Shown one piece after another: positions 1-6,683 of a stretch of DNA of 7,446 bases (position 1 is the first letter of the stretch; the number at the start of each line of letters is the position of its first letter). Source of the DNA: Flavobacteriales bacterium. Its GTDB lineage: Bacteria; Bacteroidota; Bacteroidia; Flavobacteriales_D; Crocinitomicaceae. The notes beneath the pieces were generated by a model. That model worked only from the letters and a program-made list of their open reading frames with translations, searched no databases and had not been told where the DNA came from. The position numbers and the translations under genes are program-made. The stretch lies in NCBI GenBank assembly GCA_947496835.1, contig CANMFV010000046.1, positions 1 to 7,446 on the forward strand, read 5' to 3'.

Positions 1-2659
1 AATCAATTGTAAATATTCCTGAACCTTGAATATCTTGAACACCATTTCCTGTAAAAAACACTGCGCGTTGAGCTGAATTAAAATTCCCGTTTTCGGTAAG
101 ATGACCTGTAACCTCTAAATCGCCCCCGAAATTTGATGACAAGGTTGAAACTGCACTGGCGTTATTCGTAAAATTGGTGCATTTCAATCTTTCCGTAGTT
201 GTAGCCATGGTGATGTTTCCACTATTGGCGACATTCCCAAGCACCGTCAGACCCACAGTAAAACTATTATTCGTTAGCCCCTCCATACTCATAGAAGAAT
301 TTGCATCTATAATCAAGTCACCAGCAAGCTGCCAAGCACTATTCGAACCATTTGCAAGATTGAAAGTTGTATTATTCGAAATTTGAACATGATGCGGATA
401 ACCTGCACCAGTGGTAGCAGACCATTCAGTACCTCTTCCATAAGTTCCTCCTGAATTATACTTCAATGTAGAAGCTGTAGCATATGTCGGTGAATTCGTA
501 TTTACAAAGCCTCCCGAATTGATGGTCAAGATACCATTGATAGTTGAAGCCGTTCCGAAATTCACCCCGCCAGCAATATTGACGTTATTAAACCCTACTG
601 TACCAGTAACTGTGCCTGTTCCGGCAAAAGTAAATGTGCCGGCACCTGATCCTGAGACCAGAGATCCAGATGTTCTTGAAATAGAACCACCATTTGCAAC
701 TGTAATTGAATTGCCGCTACCCACAGTAAATGTTCCTAATGTAAGATGAAGTGTTCCCGCTAAAGATGTAGAGCCAGAAAAAGAAAGCGTTACACCAGCA
801 CTGTTATTTATCGTAAGGTTGTTAGCACCAGTAAAACCCAAACCCGTCACCTGCGCACTGGTTCCGTTGAAGGTGTAATTTGCACCGATGTTATATGTAC
901 GTGTGCCACTTACTTGTATGGATCCCGTTGCACCTGTCAAAGATATTCCGGCAGCATGGCCTGTCACTAATCCGCCACTTGAACTTAGCGTAAATGTTCC
1001 AGTACTTCCGTCAAGTACGTTTGTACCCATACTGAGCGTACTATTGGAGTTGACGGTGAAGTTGATGGCACTGGCAATAGTGCCGCCTGTTTTTGTATAT
1101 ACTTGCGTTCCGGTTTTGGCAAACAGCACGCTTCCAAGACCTGCTGCGCTTGAATTTTCAAAAGTGCCTCCAGAAAGCGTAAAATTTCCTTTGAGCTCCA
1201 AGGTTGCAGTACCTGTTGAGGACGAAACACTCCTACTTGGTCTAAAAATCCCTGAACTTTGCTCATAATTTCCGTTGACGGTAAGTTTGATGTCGCCCCC
1301 GGATGTAGCCGCTCCTTTAATGGCAAATACACCACCTGAAATGATGAAATCACCGCCAACCGTCATGGTTCTGTTTGTAGCGGTATTTCCGATGATCAGA
1401 CTGCCTGCACCTCCTGTGTTTTGAATGGTAAAATTTCCATTTACTGTGTTAAAGTTGGTTTCCAAAGCGCTCCAAGTGCCCACAGCTTCTTGATTGGCGC
1501 AATTCCAAAGTACATTTTGATAAGTGCCTGTAGCTGTAGGAATCAAATTGGTAACACCAGTAATTTCGAGTGTTGAACCCGAATTCCATGTAACGCTCTG
1601 TATGGTGCCTCCATTGATTGCATGCACATATTTCCCGCCATTGTTAACTGTAATAGCACCGACATAGTTGTTGGAGGTATGGTTGCGCACAACACTTCCA
1701 CTTACTGACATGGTATTGAATTGAAAATCACCTAAAGCACCCGTCATGTTAAGGGTCCCGCCGCTTTCCACCACAATTGCGTTATTACTACCAGACGTAT
1801 AATTCTGATTTTGTGAAACCGTGTGGCCGTTGCGAATCGTGATGGTGCTCCCAAGCGTAGATCCCGGAGCAGCGCCTGATGCAGCCCAGGTTGCGCCACC
1901 ATCTGTACTTTTTTCCCAGGTTGCTGCCGAACTCCAATTGCCAGATGCTGCTGAGCGGTATTGGTCGGGTTTAGTGTAGCTGAATGCATTTAAATACATA
2001 TTGCGATTGCCATTGCCATCATTTTGATTGCCAATATAAAAATTGATTGAATTGACAGAAGCACTGCTAGATATGGTCGTATTATGAGTTGCGCCACCGT
2101 CCCGGGCAGTCATTGAAAAACTATACATTGTGCTGCTGGTACGCGTAAGAGTGACGAGCATTGGCGTTGTACCATACGCAGTAGTTGCAGTTCCGTTGGA
2201 TGTAGTAATAGTAGGACTACCTCCATTATTCACATTGAATATTGTGGTTGCACCGTTTTTAAAATCAAAACCTTTAGTTCCAACATTGGCATCCCAATTA
2301 ATGGCCCAATAAAATGAAAGCATATCGCCAATTTGCATTCCACCAATAATTGATCTTGATGCATTGCTATAACCCGACGGCCCAACCGACCACATTCCAA
2401 AAGCAGATGTTCCGATACCCGTTGTGCCCATTCCGTTTGAAGATGGATTACCAATAAATATTCCCGTGTTCGTACCTGTCGAAATTGACCAAGCACCTAA
2501 ACCTCCGACTGGGCTCGAATTATTGGAATTATTTGTCCATGAACCACTGTAATTACCCGCATTATCCGTAAATGTTTGTGCAAAAATGATACTGGAAATC
2601 CCAAACAAAAAAACACAAAACAACAGGGCTCGACGCAGAAGTAACGTAGTAATTTTCAT
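1..2659 (-). CDS. Large secreted beta-helix-like repeat protein (probable T9SS substrate), N-terminal 886 residues, 3' end outside window
   Basis: One frame stays open from an ATG at 2657-2659 to the left edge; I checked every codon for stops. Residues 1-27 form a signal peptide (two Arg, a long hydrophobic core, likely cleavage after FA before QTFTDN). Residues about 29-230 look like a lectin/jelly-roll type domain rich in Gly, Asn, Ser and aromatics. A linker with YRSAASGNWSSAATWE (234-249) follows, a motif common at the start of repeat regions in Bacteroidota exported proteins. From about 255 to 886 the protein is Gly/Thr/Ser/Asn-rich with short beta-strand repeats such as GTFTVGSG and GNVTLKIDGG, as in a right-handed beta-helix. 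A further recognisable module starts at YNSGGTYGRGTEW (734-746) and is followed by WQLAGDLIID. Export and a cell-surface or extracellular location are inferred. The C-terminal sorting domain expected for T9SS lies outside the window and is not seen. Enzymatic function is unknown; an adhesin or matrix role is possible. Confidence 0.88.
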   Translation of the reverse strand, partial: MKITTLLLRRALLFCVFLFGISSIIFAQTFTDNAGNYSGSWTNNSNNSSPVGGLGAWSISTGTNTGIFIGNPSSNGMGTTGIGTSAFGMWSVGPSGYSNASRSIIGGMQIGDMLSFYWAINWDANVGTKGFDFKNGATTIFNVNNGGSPTITTSNGTATTAYGTTPMLVTLTRTSSTMYSFSMTARDGGATHNTTISSSASVNSINFYIGNQNDGNGNRNMYLNAFSYTKPDQYRSAASGNWSSAATWEKSTDGGATWAASGAAPGSTLGSTITIRNGHTVSQNQNYTSGSNNAIVVESGGTLNMTGALGDFQFNTMSVSGSVVRNHTSNNYVGAITVNNGGKYVHAINGGTIQSVTWNSGSTLEITGVTNLIPTATGTYQNVLWNCANQEAVGTWSALETNFNTVNGNFTIQNTGGAGSLIIGNTATNRTMTVGGDFIISGGVFAIKGAATSGGDIKLTVNGNYEQSSGIFRPSRSVSSSTGTATLELKGNFTLSGGTFENSSAAGLGSVLFAKTGTQVYTKTGGTIASAINFTVNSNSTLSMGTNVLDGSTGTFTLSSSGGLVTGHAAGISLTGATGSIQVSGTRTYNIGANYTFNGTSAQVTGLGFTGANNLTINNSAGVTLSFSGSTSLAGTLHLTLGTFTVGSGNSITVANGGSISRTSGSLVSGSGAGTFTFAGTGTVTGTVGFNNVNIAGGVNFGTASTINGILTINSGGFVNTNSPTYATASTLKYNSGGTYGRGTEWSATTGAGYPHHVQISNNTTFNLANGSNSAWQLAGDLIIDANSSMSMEGLTNNSFTVGLTVLGNVANSGNITMATTTERLKCTNFTNNASAVSTLSSNFGGDLEVTGHLTENGNFNSAQRAVFFTGNGVQDIQGSGIFTID

Positions 2660-2681
2660 AGCAATACAGGTTTAGTTAGTG

Positions 2682-2711
2682 TAAAAATAACACACAAGAA
2701 ATAATACGCAA
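2682..2711 (-). promoter_or_regulatory. Possible Bacteroidota-type promoter of the large secreted protein gene
   Basis: On the minus strand TTG (2709-2711) is followed after 19 nt by TATTTTTA (2682-2689). This resembles the Bacteroidota sigma-A pattern TTG - about 19-21 nt - TAnnTTTG, with one mismatch in the -7 box. It lies in an AT-rich stretch 23 nt upstream of the ATG at 2659, which implies a short leader without a Shine-Dalgarno sequence. Such weak patterns are frequent in AT-rich DNA, so this is only a candidate. Confidence 0.33.
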
Positions 2712-2765
2712 ATTTTTGAGCATTATTTTTAACATCTCTAGGCAATAAAACAAGTAAAAAAAAGT

Positions 2766-2960
2766 TTAATGAACCCCGCCTGTGTGAACAAAAAGTACCG
2801 TTTGTATGGTACGTGGAAACGCTGATAACTGCTCAGCTAGTGCGTTAAGCACATTACCCGTGTAGGTGGGTTCTATCGGGAATTATTGGGTAACATTAAA
2901 TATTCTTATGAAATCCATCGATTCGGTACTGGTTTGGGCGTAGCCGCCGTGGTGGGTATT
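2766..2960 (-). pseudogene. C-terminal remnant of a PLP-dependent enzyme, D-cysteine desulfhydrase / ACC deaminase-like
   Basis: In one minus-strand frame the segment reads NTHHGGYAQ, a short helix-like stretch (TESMDFIRIF), an in-frame TAA (2883-2885), then FPIEPTYTGNVLNAL and TVLFVHTGGVH before a TAA at 2766-2768. From recall of the family (not a search), D-cysteine desulfhydrase and ACC deaminase end with GGYAK, then a [D/E]PVYTGK motif, and about 30 residues later LFxHTGG. All three motifs appear here in order, and the PxYTG to HTGG spacing fits to within about one residue. Nothing of the N-terminal two thirds, including the PLP-binding lysine region, is present, and an internal stop splits the piece, so it cannot be functional. 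By eye the DNA is more GC-rich than its flanks. Alternative: a chance resemblance in a non-coding repeat. Confidence 0.5.
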
Positions 2961-3029
2961 GGTCGAGGACCTTGACTTGCGCAAAAGGAAAGTGCAGATA
3001 GGCGGTTTGTGGGTTTTCTTTGGTGGAAT

Positions 3030-3318
3030 GCTTGCTAAAATACTACCCACGTTTACATGGTCATTGATTCTTCCATTTCCTTGAAAAGTGAGTAAGCCAG
3101 TTCCAGACGTTTTTTCAATTATTTTCCCGCTTGCTAAACGCACCCTCCAGTTATCCCTCAAACCTGGCTTGGATATTTGCAGTTCCAGAAACAGTTAAGA
3201 CTCCACCACTAAAACTCTAGTTAGAACTTGAAGTGGTTGCGCTTGAAATCGTTAATGTCTGCGAAAGTGATTGAAACGAAAAACAAAGGATAATGACAAA
3301 TGATAAACGTGCAATCAT
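3030..3318 (-). pseudogene. Decayed 5' end of a secreted repeat-protein gene (signal peptide plus start of beta-helix region)
   Basis: From an ATG at 3316-3318 the frame gives a clean signal peptide, MIARLSFVIILCFSFQSLSQ, followed by TLTISSATTSSSN. It is then cut by TAG (3217-3219). Past the stop the same frame continues sensibly as SFSGGVLTVSGTANIQ and meets a second stop, TAA, at 3151-3153. The theme resumes one frame over (from about 3153 downward) with RLASGKIIEKTSGTG and LLTFQGNGRINDHVNVGS, resembling the opening of Bacteroidota exported repeat proteins where phrases of the type lasGnv.I.tsGtG...GNG.I recur. Two stops plus a frameshift in a continuous homology-like stretch indicate a pseudogene rather than a small gene. 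Similarity fades near 3030, where unrelated sequence starts. A 92-residue frame at 2883-3161 covers parts of both this remnant and the next and is not a real gene. Confidence 0.68.
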
Positions 3319-3358
3319 GGTAAACTATTTTGAGCTGTAAAGTTAAAATTAACAACTG

Positions 3359-3366
3359 CAAAAATA
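3359..3366 (-). promoter_or_regulatory. Possible -7 promoter box in front of the decayed secreted-protein gene
   Basis: TATTTTTG on the minus strand is a full match to the Bacteroidota -7 consensus TAnnTTTG, and lies 40 nt upstream of the ATG at 3318. No TTG occurs at the expected 19-21 nt further upstream (TTA is found there), so the -33 element is poor. It may be a leftover promoter of the dead gene. Confidence 0.3.
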
Positions 3367-3435
3367 GTGAATCAATTTTAGTGTCTAAGCATTGTTTATC
3401 AAGAACAACTTTATTTAATCGACTTTAACTCAGTA

Positions 3436-3528
3436 TTACTCCTGAATAAACACTTTCTTCTTCTCGAACAAGGTTCCGCTTTGTACCGTGAGGTAGTAGA
3501 TGCCTGCTGGAACATTCAAGGAAAAGCG
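3436..3528 (-). pseudogene. Orphan tail of a T9SS type A C-terminal sorting domain
   Basis: Immediately after the glmS stop, in the same frame, 30 codons encode RFSLNVPAGIYYLTVQSG and then TLFEKKKVFIQE, ended by TAA at 3436-3438. This matches the final part of the T9SS type A sorting domain, whose end has the pattern ...l.aGiYyl.v..g....kKv.i. with basic residues near the terminus. In substrates this domain targets proteins through the outer membrane to the cell surface. Here the first half of the domain (the YPNP-like motif and early strands) and the whole cargo are missing, and there is no start codon. The simplest reading is that a deletion joined the last 90 bp of an exported-protein gene to the end of glmS. 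Only stop-codon readthrough of glmS could express it, and nothing suggests that happens. Confidence 0.75.
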
Positions 3529-5373
3529 CTACTCCACCGTCACCGACTTCGCCAAATTTCTTGGTTGATCGACGTTACACCCGCGCATGACTGCAATGTG
3601 GTAAGAAAGTAATTGGAAAGGTATTGTTGCCAATAAAGGAACCAAGAATTCGTTCGTTTCTGGTATTTCAATCACGTGATCAGCCATTTCGCGCACTTGG
3701 ACATCTCCCTCCGTTACAATCGCAATGACTTTCCCTTTACGTGCCTTTACTTCTTGAATGTTCGAAACAACTTTCTCGTATGAATTTCCTTGTGTCGCAA
3801 TCACGAAAATCGGCATGTTCTCGTCAATTAAAGCAATCGGACCATGTTTCATTTCTGCTGCTGGATATCCCTCTGCATGGATGTATGAAATCTCTTTTAA
3901 CTTCAATGCACCTTCTAAAGCAACAGGGAAAGAACTTCCTCGACCTAAATACAAAGCATTAGATGCGTCCTTGTATTCAGCGGCGATTTGTTCAATTAAG
4001 GAATCCGTTTCAAGAACTTGTTTTACTTTCTCTGGAATTGCTTCTAGTTCCGCTAACAAGGTTCTAAAATGCGTTTCACTAATCGTTCCTTTTTTGTGCG
4101 CTAACGAAAGTGCCATCAAAGTTAAGACTGTCACTTGTGCCGTAAATGCTTTTGTGGATGCTACTCCGATTTCTGGTCCAGCGTGGGTGTAAGATCCTCC
4201 ATCTGTCAAGCGGGAAATAGACGAGCCAACAACGTTGCAAATTCCTAGGATCGTTGCACCTTTTGATTTTGCCAATTCTAACGCCGCTAAAGTATCCGCT
4301 GTTTCGCCTGATTGTGAAATGGCAATTACCACATCATTTTCACTTAAAATTGGATTTCTATAACGGAATTCACTCGCATATTCAACTTCTACGTTTATGC
4401 GGGCTAAATCTTCAATGAGGTATTCACCAACGAGTCCTGCATGCCATGAAGTTCCACACGCCACAATGATTAAACGATTTGCCGTAATCATCTTTTGCTC
4501 GTATTCACGCAATCCACCCAGGTTTACCCATGCTTCTTCTGCATTCAATCGTCCACGGAAACAATCGTGAATGGAACGAGGTTGCTCATGAATTTCTTTG
4601 AGCATGAAATGCTCATATCCGCCTTTTTCAAGTGCTTCCAATTCCATTTCCAATTGCTGGAAAAATGGTGTGCGTTCTTGATCGGCAATGTTGTATAATT
4701 TTAATCCTTCTTCCAGGTCGATCACTGCAATTTCTTCGTCGTCCAAGTAAACAACCTTCTTCGTGTATTCGACTATTGGCGTTGCATCAGAGGCTAAATA
4801 AAAATCGCCTTCTGCCCCGATTCCAACAACTAACGGACTACTTTTTCTTGCCGCAACGAGTCGATTCGGGAAATCTTTTGAAATGGCTACAATCGCGTAT
4901 GCTCCATGAACTTGGGAAAGAGCCAGACGTAATGCCTCGCCATACCAAACATGTTCCTTTTTACTGATGTAATCCACCAAATGAACGATCACTTCTGTGT
5001 CCGTTTCACTTTTAAAAATGTATCCTTGGTTTTGAAGTTCGCGTTTTAGAACATCGTAATTTTCAATGATTCCATTGTGAATTAAGGCTATTTTCCCATC
5101 CATCGAGGTATGTGGATGCGCATTGACATCGGAAGGTTCTCCGTGCGTGGCCCAACGTGTGTGTCCAATTCCAGCATGTCCAGCGACGTTTTGTCCGAGC
5201 GCAAACTCCTCCATTACGCTTACTTTTCCAGCTTTCTTGTAAACATTTAAATCGCCATCGTGCAACAACGCAACACCTGCACTATCATATCCACGATACT
5301 CTAATCTCTTCAATCCTTTTACGACAATTGGAAAAGCTTCCTTTTTGCCAATATATGCTACAATTCCACACAT
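3529..5373 (-). CDS. glmS: Glutamine--fructose-6-phosphate aminotransferase (isomerizing)
   Basis: Cytoplasmic enzyme that converts fructose-6-phosphate and glutamine to glucosamine-6-phosphate and glutamate, the entry step to UDP-GlcNAc for peptidoglycan and LPS. The 614 residues match the usual length (about 610). The N-terminal class II glutamine amidotransferase domain (about 1-220) starts MCGIVAYIG, with Cys2 as nucleophile after Met removal, YRGYDSAG (26-33), GHTRWATHG (70-78), HNGIIENY (99-106) and ETDTE with Asp125. Two SIS sugar-isomerase domains follow: the first with ACGTSWHAG, ISQSGETADT and STKAFTAQ, the second with LGRGSSFPVALEGALKLKE and EMKHGP. The end DQPRNLAKSVTVE is the canonical C-terminus, so the gene is intact. 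The start is fixed by the catalytic Cys next to Met. It begins 4 nt after the DUF4270 stop, suggesting translational coupling. I see no glmS ribozyme. After its TAG the frame continues into an unrelated T9SS tail. Confidence 0.99.
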   Translation of the reverse strand: MCGIVAYIGKKEAFPIVVKGLKRLEYRGYDSAGVALLHDGDLNVYKKAGKVSVMEEFALGQNVAGHAGIGHTRWATHGEPSDVNAHPHTSMDGKIALIHNGIIENYDVLKRELQNQGYIFKSETDTEVIVHLVDYISKKEHVWYGEALRLALSQVHGAYAIVAISKDFPNRLVAARKSSPLVVGIGAEGDFYLASDATPIVEYTKKVVYLDDEEIAVIDLEEGLKLYNIADQERTPFFQQLEMELEALEKGGYEHFMLKEIHEQPRSIHDCFRGRLNAEEAWVNLGGLREYEQKMITANRLIIVACGTSWHAGLVGEYLIEDLARINVEVEYASEFRYRNPILSENDVVIAISQSGETADTLAALELAKSKGATILGICNVVGSSISRLTDGGSYTHAGPEIGVASTKAFTAQVTVLTLMALSLAHKKGTISETHFRTLLAELEAIPEKVKQVLETDSLIEQIAAEYKDASNALYLGRGSSFPVALEGALKLKEISYIHAEGYPAAEMKHGPIALIDENMPIFVIATQGNSYEKVVSNIQEVKARKGKVIAIVTEGDVQVREMADHVIEIPETNEFLVPLLATIPFQLLSYHIAVMRGCNVDQPRNLAKSVTVE

Positions 5374-5377
5374 AATT

Positions 5378-6661
5378 TTAGTAGGTTGTGTAAGTCAAAA
5401 TAAGTTTAGGCTTCATTTTATTGATCGTGTTTGGACCATTAAAAACGATGCGTTCTGCCGAGTTTCTAAAGAAAACTGGAGAAACCACAACACCTGTATT
5501 ATCAATTTTGTCTGCAATTAATGCTTGCGTGTAAGTTCTTAAATCGATGGCAAAATGTTTTTTCCCTTCAACAAACGCACCTACCACATTTAAGTTGGCC
5601 AATTTTATGTCACTCGACTTTAACTTAGCCGCAACCGAAACTGCTGCGCCAGGTTTGTAACGGTATCCATTCTGAAACTGAACAGGAAGTGTCAAATCTG
5701 CTCGATGAATAACGATGTTTTTTGGCAAATTGTCCAATCCTGGGATTTTTATAACTGCACGTTGTCTGAACGCTTGTGCGTAAAAAGTCGATTGTCCTTT
5801 TGTGCTATCTTGAAGAACCATTTCCAATGGCGTTCCTGACTGATCTGTATCTATGTGAACAAAGTCTGCAGCCTGACTATTTATGACGATGTCAAAGCTT
5901 TTATATACGCCGCTTTGATGGTAATAGATTGTCAATTTAGACGCTGCATTATTGTTGATATTGAAATAGAATATCCCTCCTTTTCCAATGGTTTGATTTG
6001 GGTTATTTACCAGAACCTTAAAGCCTTTGAAAAACTGTTGAAAATTTACATTCGATGCAAAGGTGCTATTGCCACTTGTGGATTCTTCAATGATTCTTTT
6101 CGCAAATTTTATATCCAAAGGGATTCTTAATTGAGGAGCAAGTGTGTCACCATTGACTACAGCATTTGTCAAAGGTTTCGGAACGATTGATCCCATTCCA
6201 TTAGCCACCAGATTTCTGGGTTTAACCAATTTAGTGGAAAAATCGTAATACGTAGAGTCCACGGAAAGACTATCGCTTAATTCATACACTTCAAAGTTCT
6301 GTGCGCTTACATCTCCGTAATATCCAACGTATTGTAAAGACAATACACATGAATCATAGATGATTGTTCCGACATTTCCGAAATCCGGATCCAAGGACTT
6401 TAAGCGGAATTCCGTGTAAAAAGAGGCTGAAACTTTGCCAAATTTAGGATCGACATAACTCCCCAATAGGACGTTTGCCATATTATCTGTTACTGCTGAA
6501 TCTTCATTGATTGTATAGGTAATTAAATCAAACGTATCAGTCGTAATTCCATTTAACAATTGGTTTTGGTCAATCGCTGGTTTTCCAATTTCATGCTTAT
6601 TCTTTTGACAAGAAACAATGAAAATGAGCATTATCAGTAGAATGGATGAAAGTCTTCTCAT
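5378..6661 (-). CDS. DUF4270 family outer-membrane lipoprotein
   Basis: The 427-residue product starts with a lipoprotein signal peptide: MRRLSS, a hydrophobic run, and a lipobox FIVSC with Cys18 as the likely lipidated residue, followed by a polar stretch (QKNKHEIG). The mature part matches the Bacteroidota DUF4270 pattern as I recall it: TDTFDLITYT, an LLGSYVDPKFGKVSASFYTEF segment (about 66-86; fG and the Asp before it are typical), DSCVLSLQYVGYYGD, and a C-terminal beta-rich half ending PKLILTYTTY. A surface or periplasm-facing lipoprotein of unknown function is therefore inferred. It sits 22 nt after the GT5-domain gene and 4 nt before glmS, an order I recall as common in Flavobacteriia, which suggests a link to cell-envelope or polysaccharide metabolism. 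No enzyme motifs were recognised. The start is chosen because it gives a complete signal peptide. Confidence 0.9.
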   Translation of the reverse strand: MRRLSSILLIMLIFIVSCQKNKHEIGKPAIDQNQLLNGITTDTFDLITYTINEDSAVTDNMANVLLGSYVDPKFGKVSASFYTEFRLKSLDPDFGNVGTIIYDSCVLSLQYVGYYGDVSAQNFEVYELSDSLSVDSTYYDFSTKLVKPRNLVANGMGSIVPKPLTNAVVNGDTLAPQLRIPLDIKFAKRIIEESTSGNSTFASNVNFQQFFKGFKVLVNNPNQTIGKGGIFYFNINNNAASKLTIYYHQSGVYKSFDIVINSQAADFVHIDTDQSGTPLEMVLQDSTKGQSTFYAQAFRQRAVIKIPGLDNLPKNIVIHRADLTLPVQFQNGYRYKPGAAVSVAAKLKSSDIKLANLNVVGAFVEGKKHFAIDLRTYTQALIADKIDNTGVVVSPVFFRNSAERIVFNGPNTINKMKPKLILTYTTY

Positions 6662-6683
6662 GTTGAATGCGCGTAAATTGAAG

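Larger units (their letters stand above)
2660..3528. other. Gene-remnant zone between glmS and the large secreted protein gene
   Basis: No intact gene occurs in these roughly 870 bases on either strand. On the minus strand the zone contains, in order, a T9SS sorting-domain tail (3528-3436), a non-coding stretch (3435-3319), a broken secreted-protein start (3318 to about 3030), about 70 bp without recognisable content, a broken PLP-enzyme end (2960-2766), and an AT-rich upstream region of the large gene (2765-2660). No transposase, terminal inverted repeats or tRNA were found that would explain the breaks. Confidence 0.65.

Noticed and set aside
174..1268. Plus-strand open frames (for example 174-386, 519-749, 888-1268)
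   Set aside because: They lie opposite the continuous minus-strand frame and show Pro/Val-rich antisense composition of its Gly/Thr/Ser codons; no domain is recognisable.
985..2496. Minus-strand frames at 985-1359, 1744-1989 and 2230-2496
   Set aside because: They share one shifted frame under the large exported-protein gene, whose frame is open throughout and gives a sensible protein.
2795..2812. Inverted repeat GTACC-N8-GGTAC
   Set aside because: Arms of only 5 bp inside the PLP-enzyme remnant, no T-run and no symmetrical partner; too short to call an operator, terminator or mobile-element end.
3342..3353. Inverted repeat GTTAA-AA-TTAAC
   Set aside because: AT-rich, loop of 2, no following T-run in a useful position; not a convincing terminator for glmS or an operator.
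3430..3450. Possible terminator after the sorting-domain tail (TCAG...CTGA)
   Set aside because: Stem of about 4 bp and no U-tract on the minus strand.
3436..3531. Functional readthrough of the glmS TAG into the T9SS tail
   Set aside because: No readthrough signal seen, GlmS lacks a signal peptide so the tail could not serve export, and the canonical VTVE end precedes the stop. Kept only as a low-likelihood alternative.
3741..5375. Plus-strand frames opposite glmS (3741-3962, 3758-4192, 4495-4698, 4632-4967, 5157-5375)
   Set aside because: Antisense shadows of an unambiguous, full-length glmS.
5374..5377. glmS ribozyme or riboswitch in the leader
   Set aside because: Only 4 nt separate the DUF4270 stop from the glmS ATG, so there is no room for the ribozyme, which is known mainly from Gram-positive bacteria.
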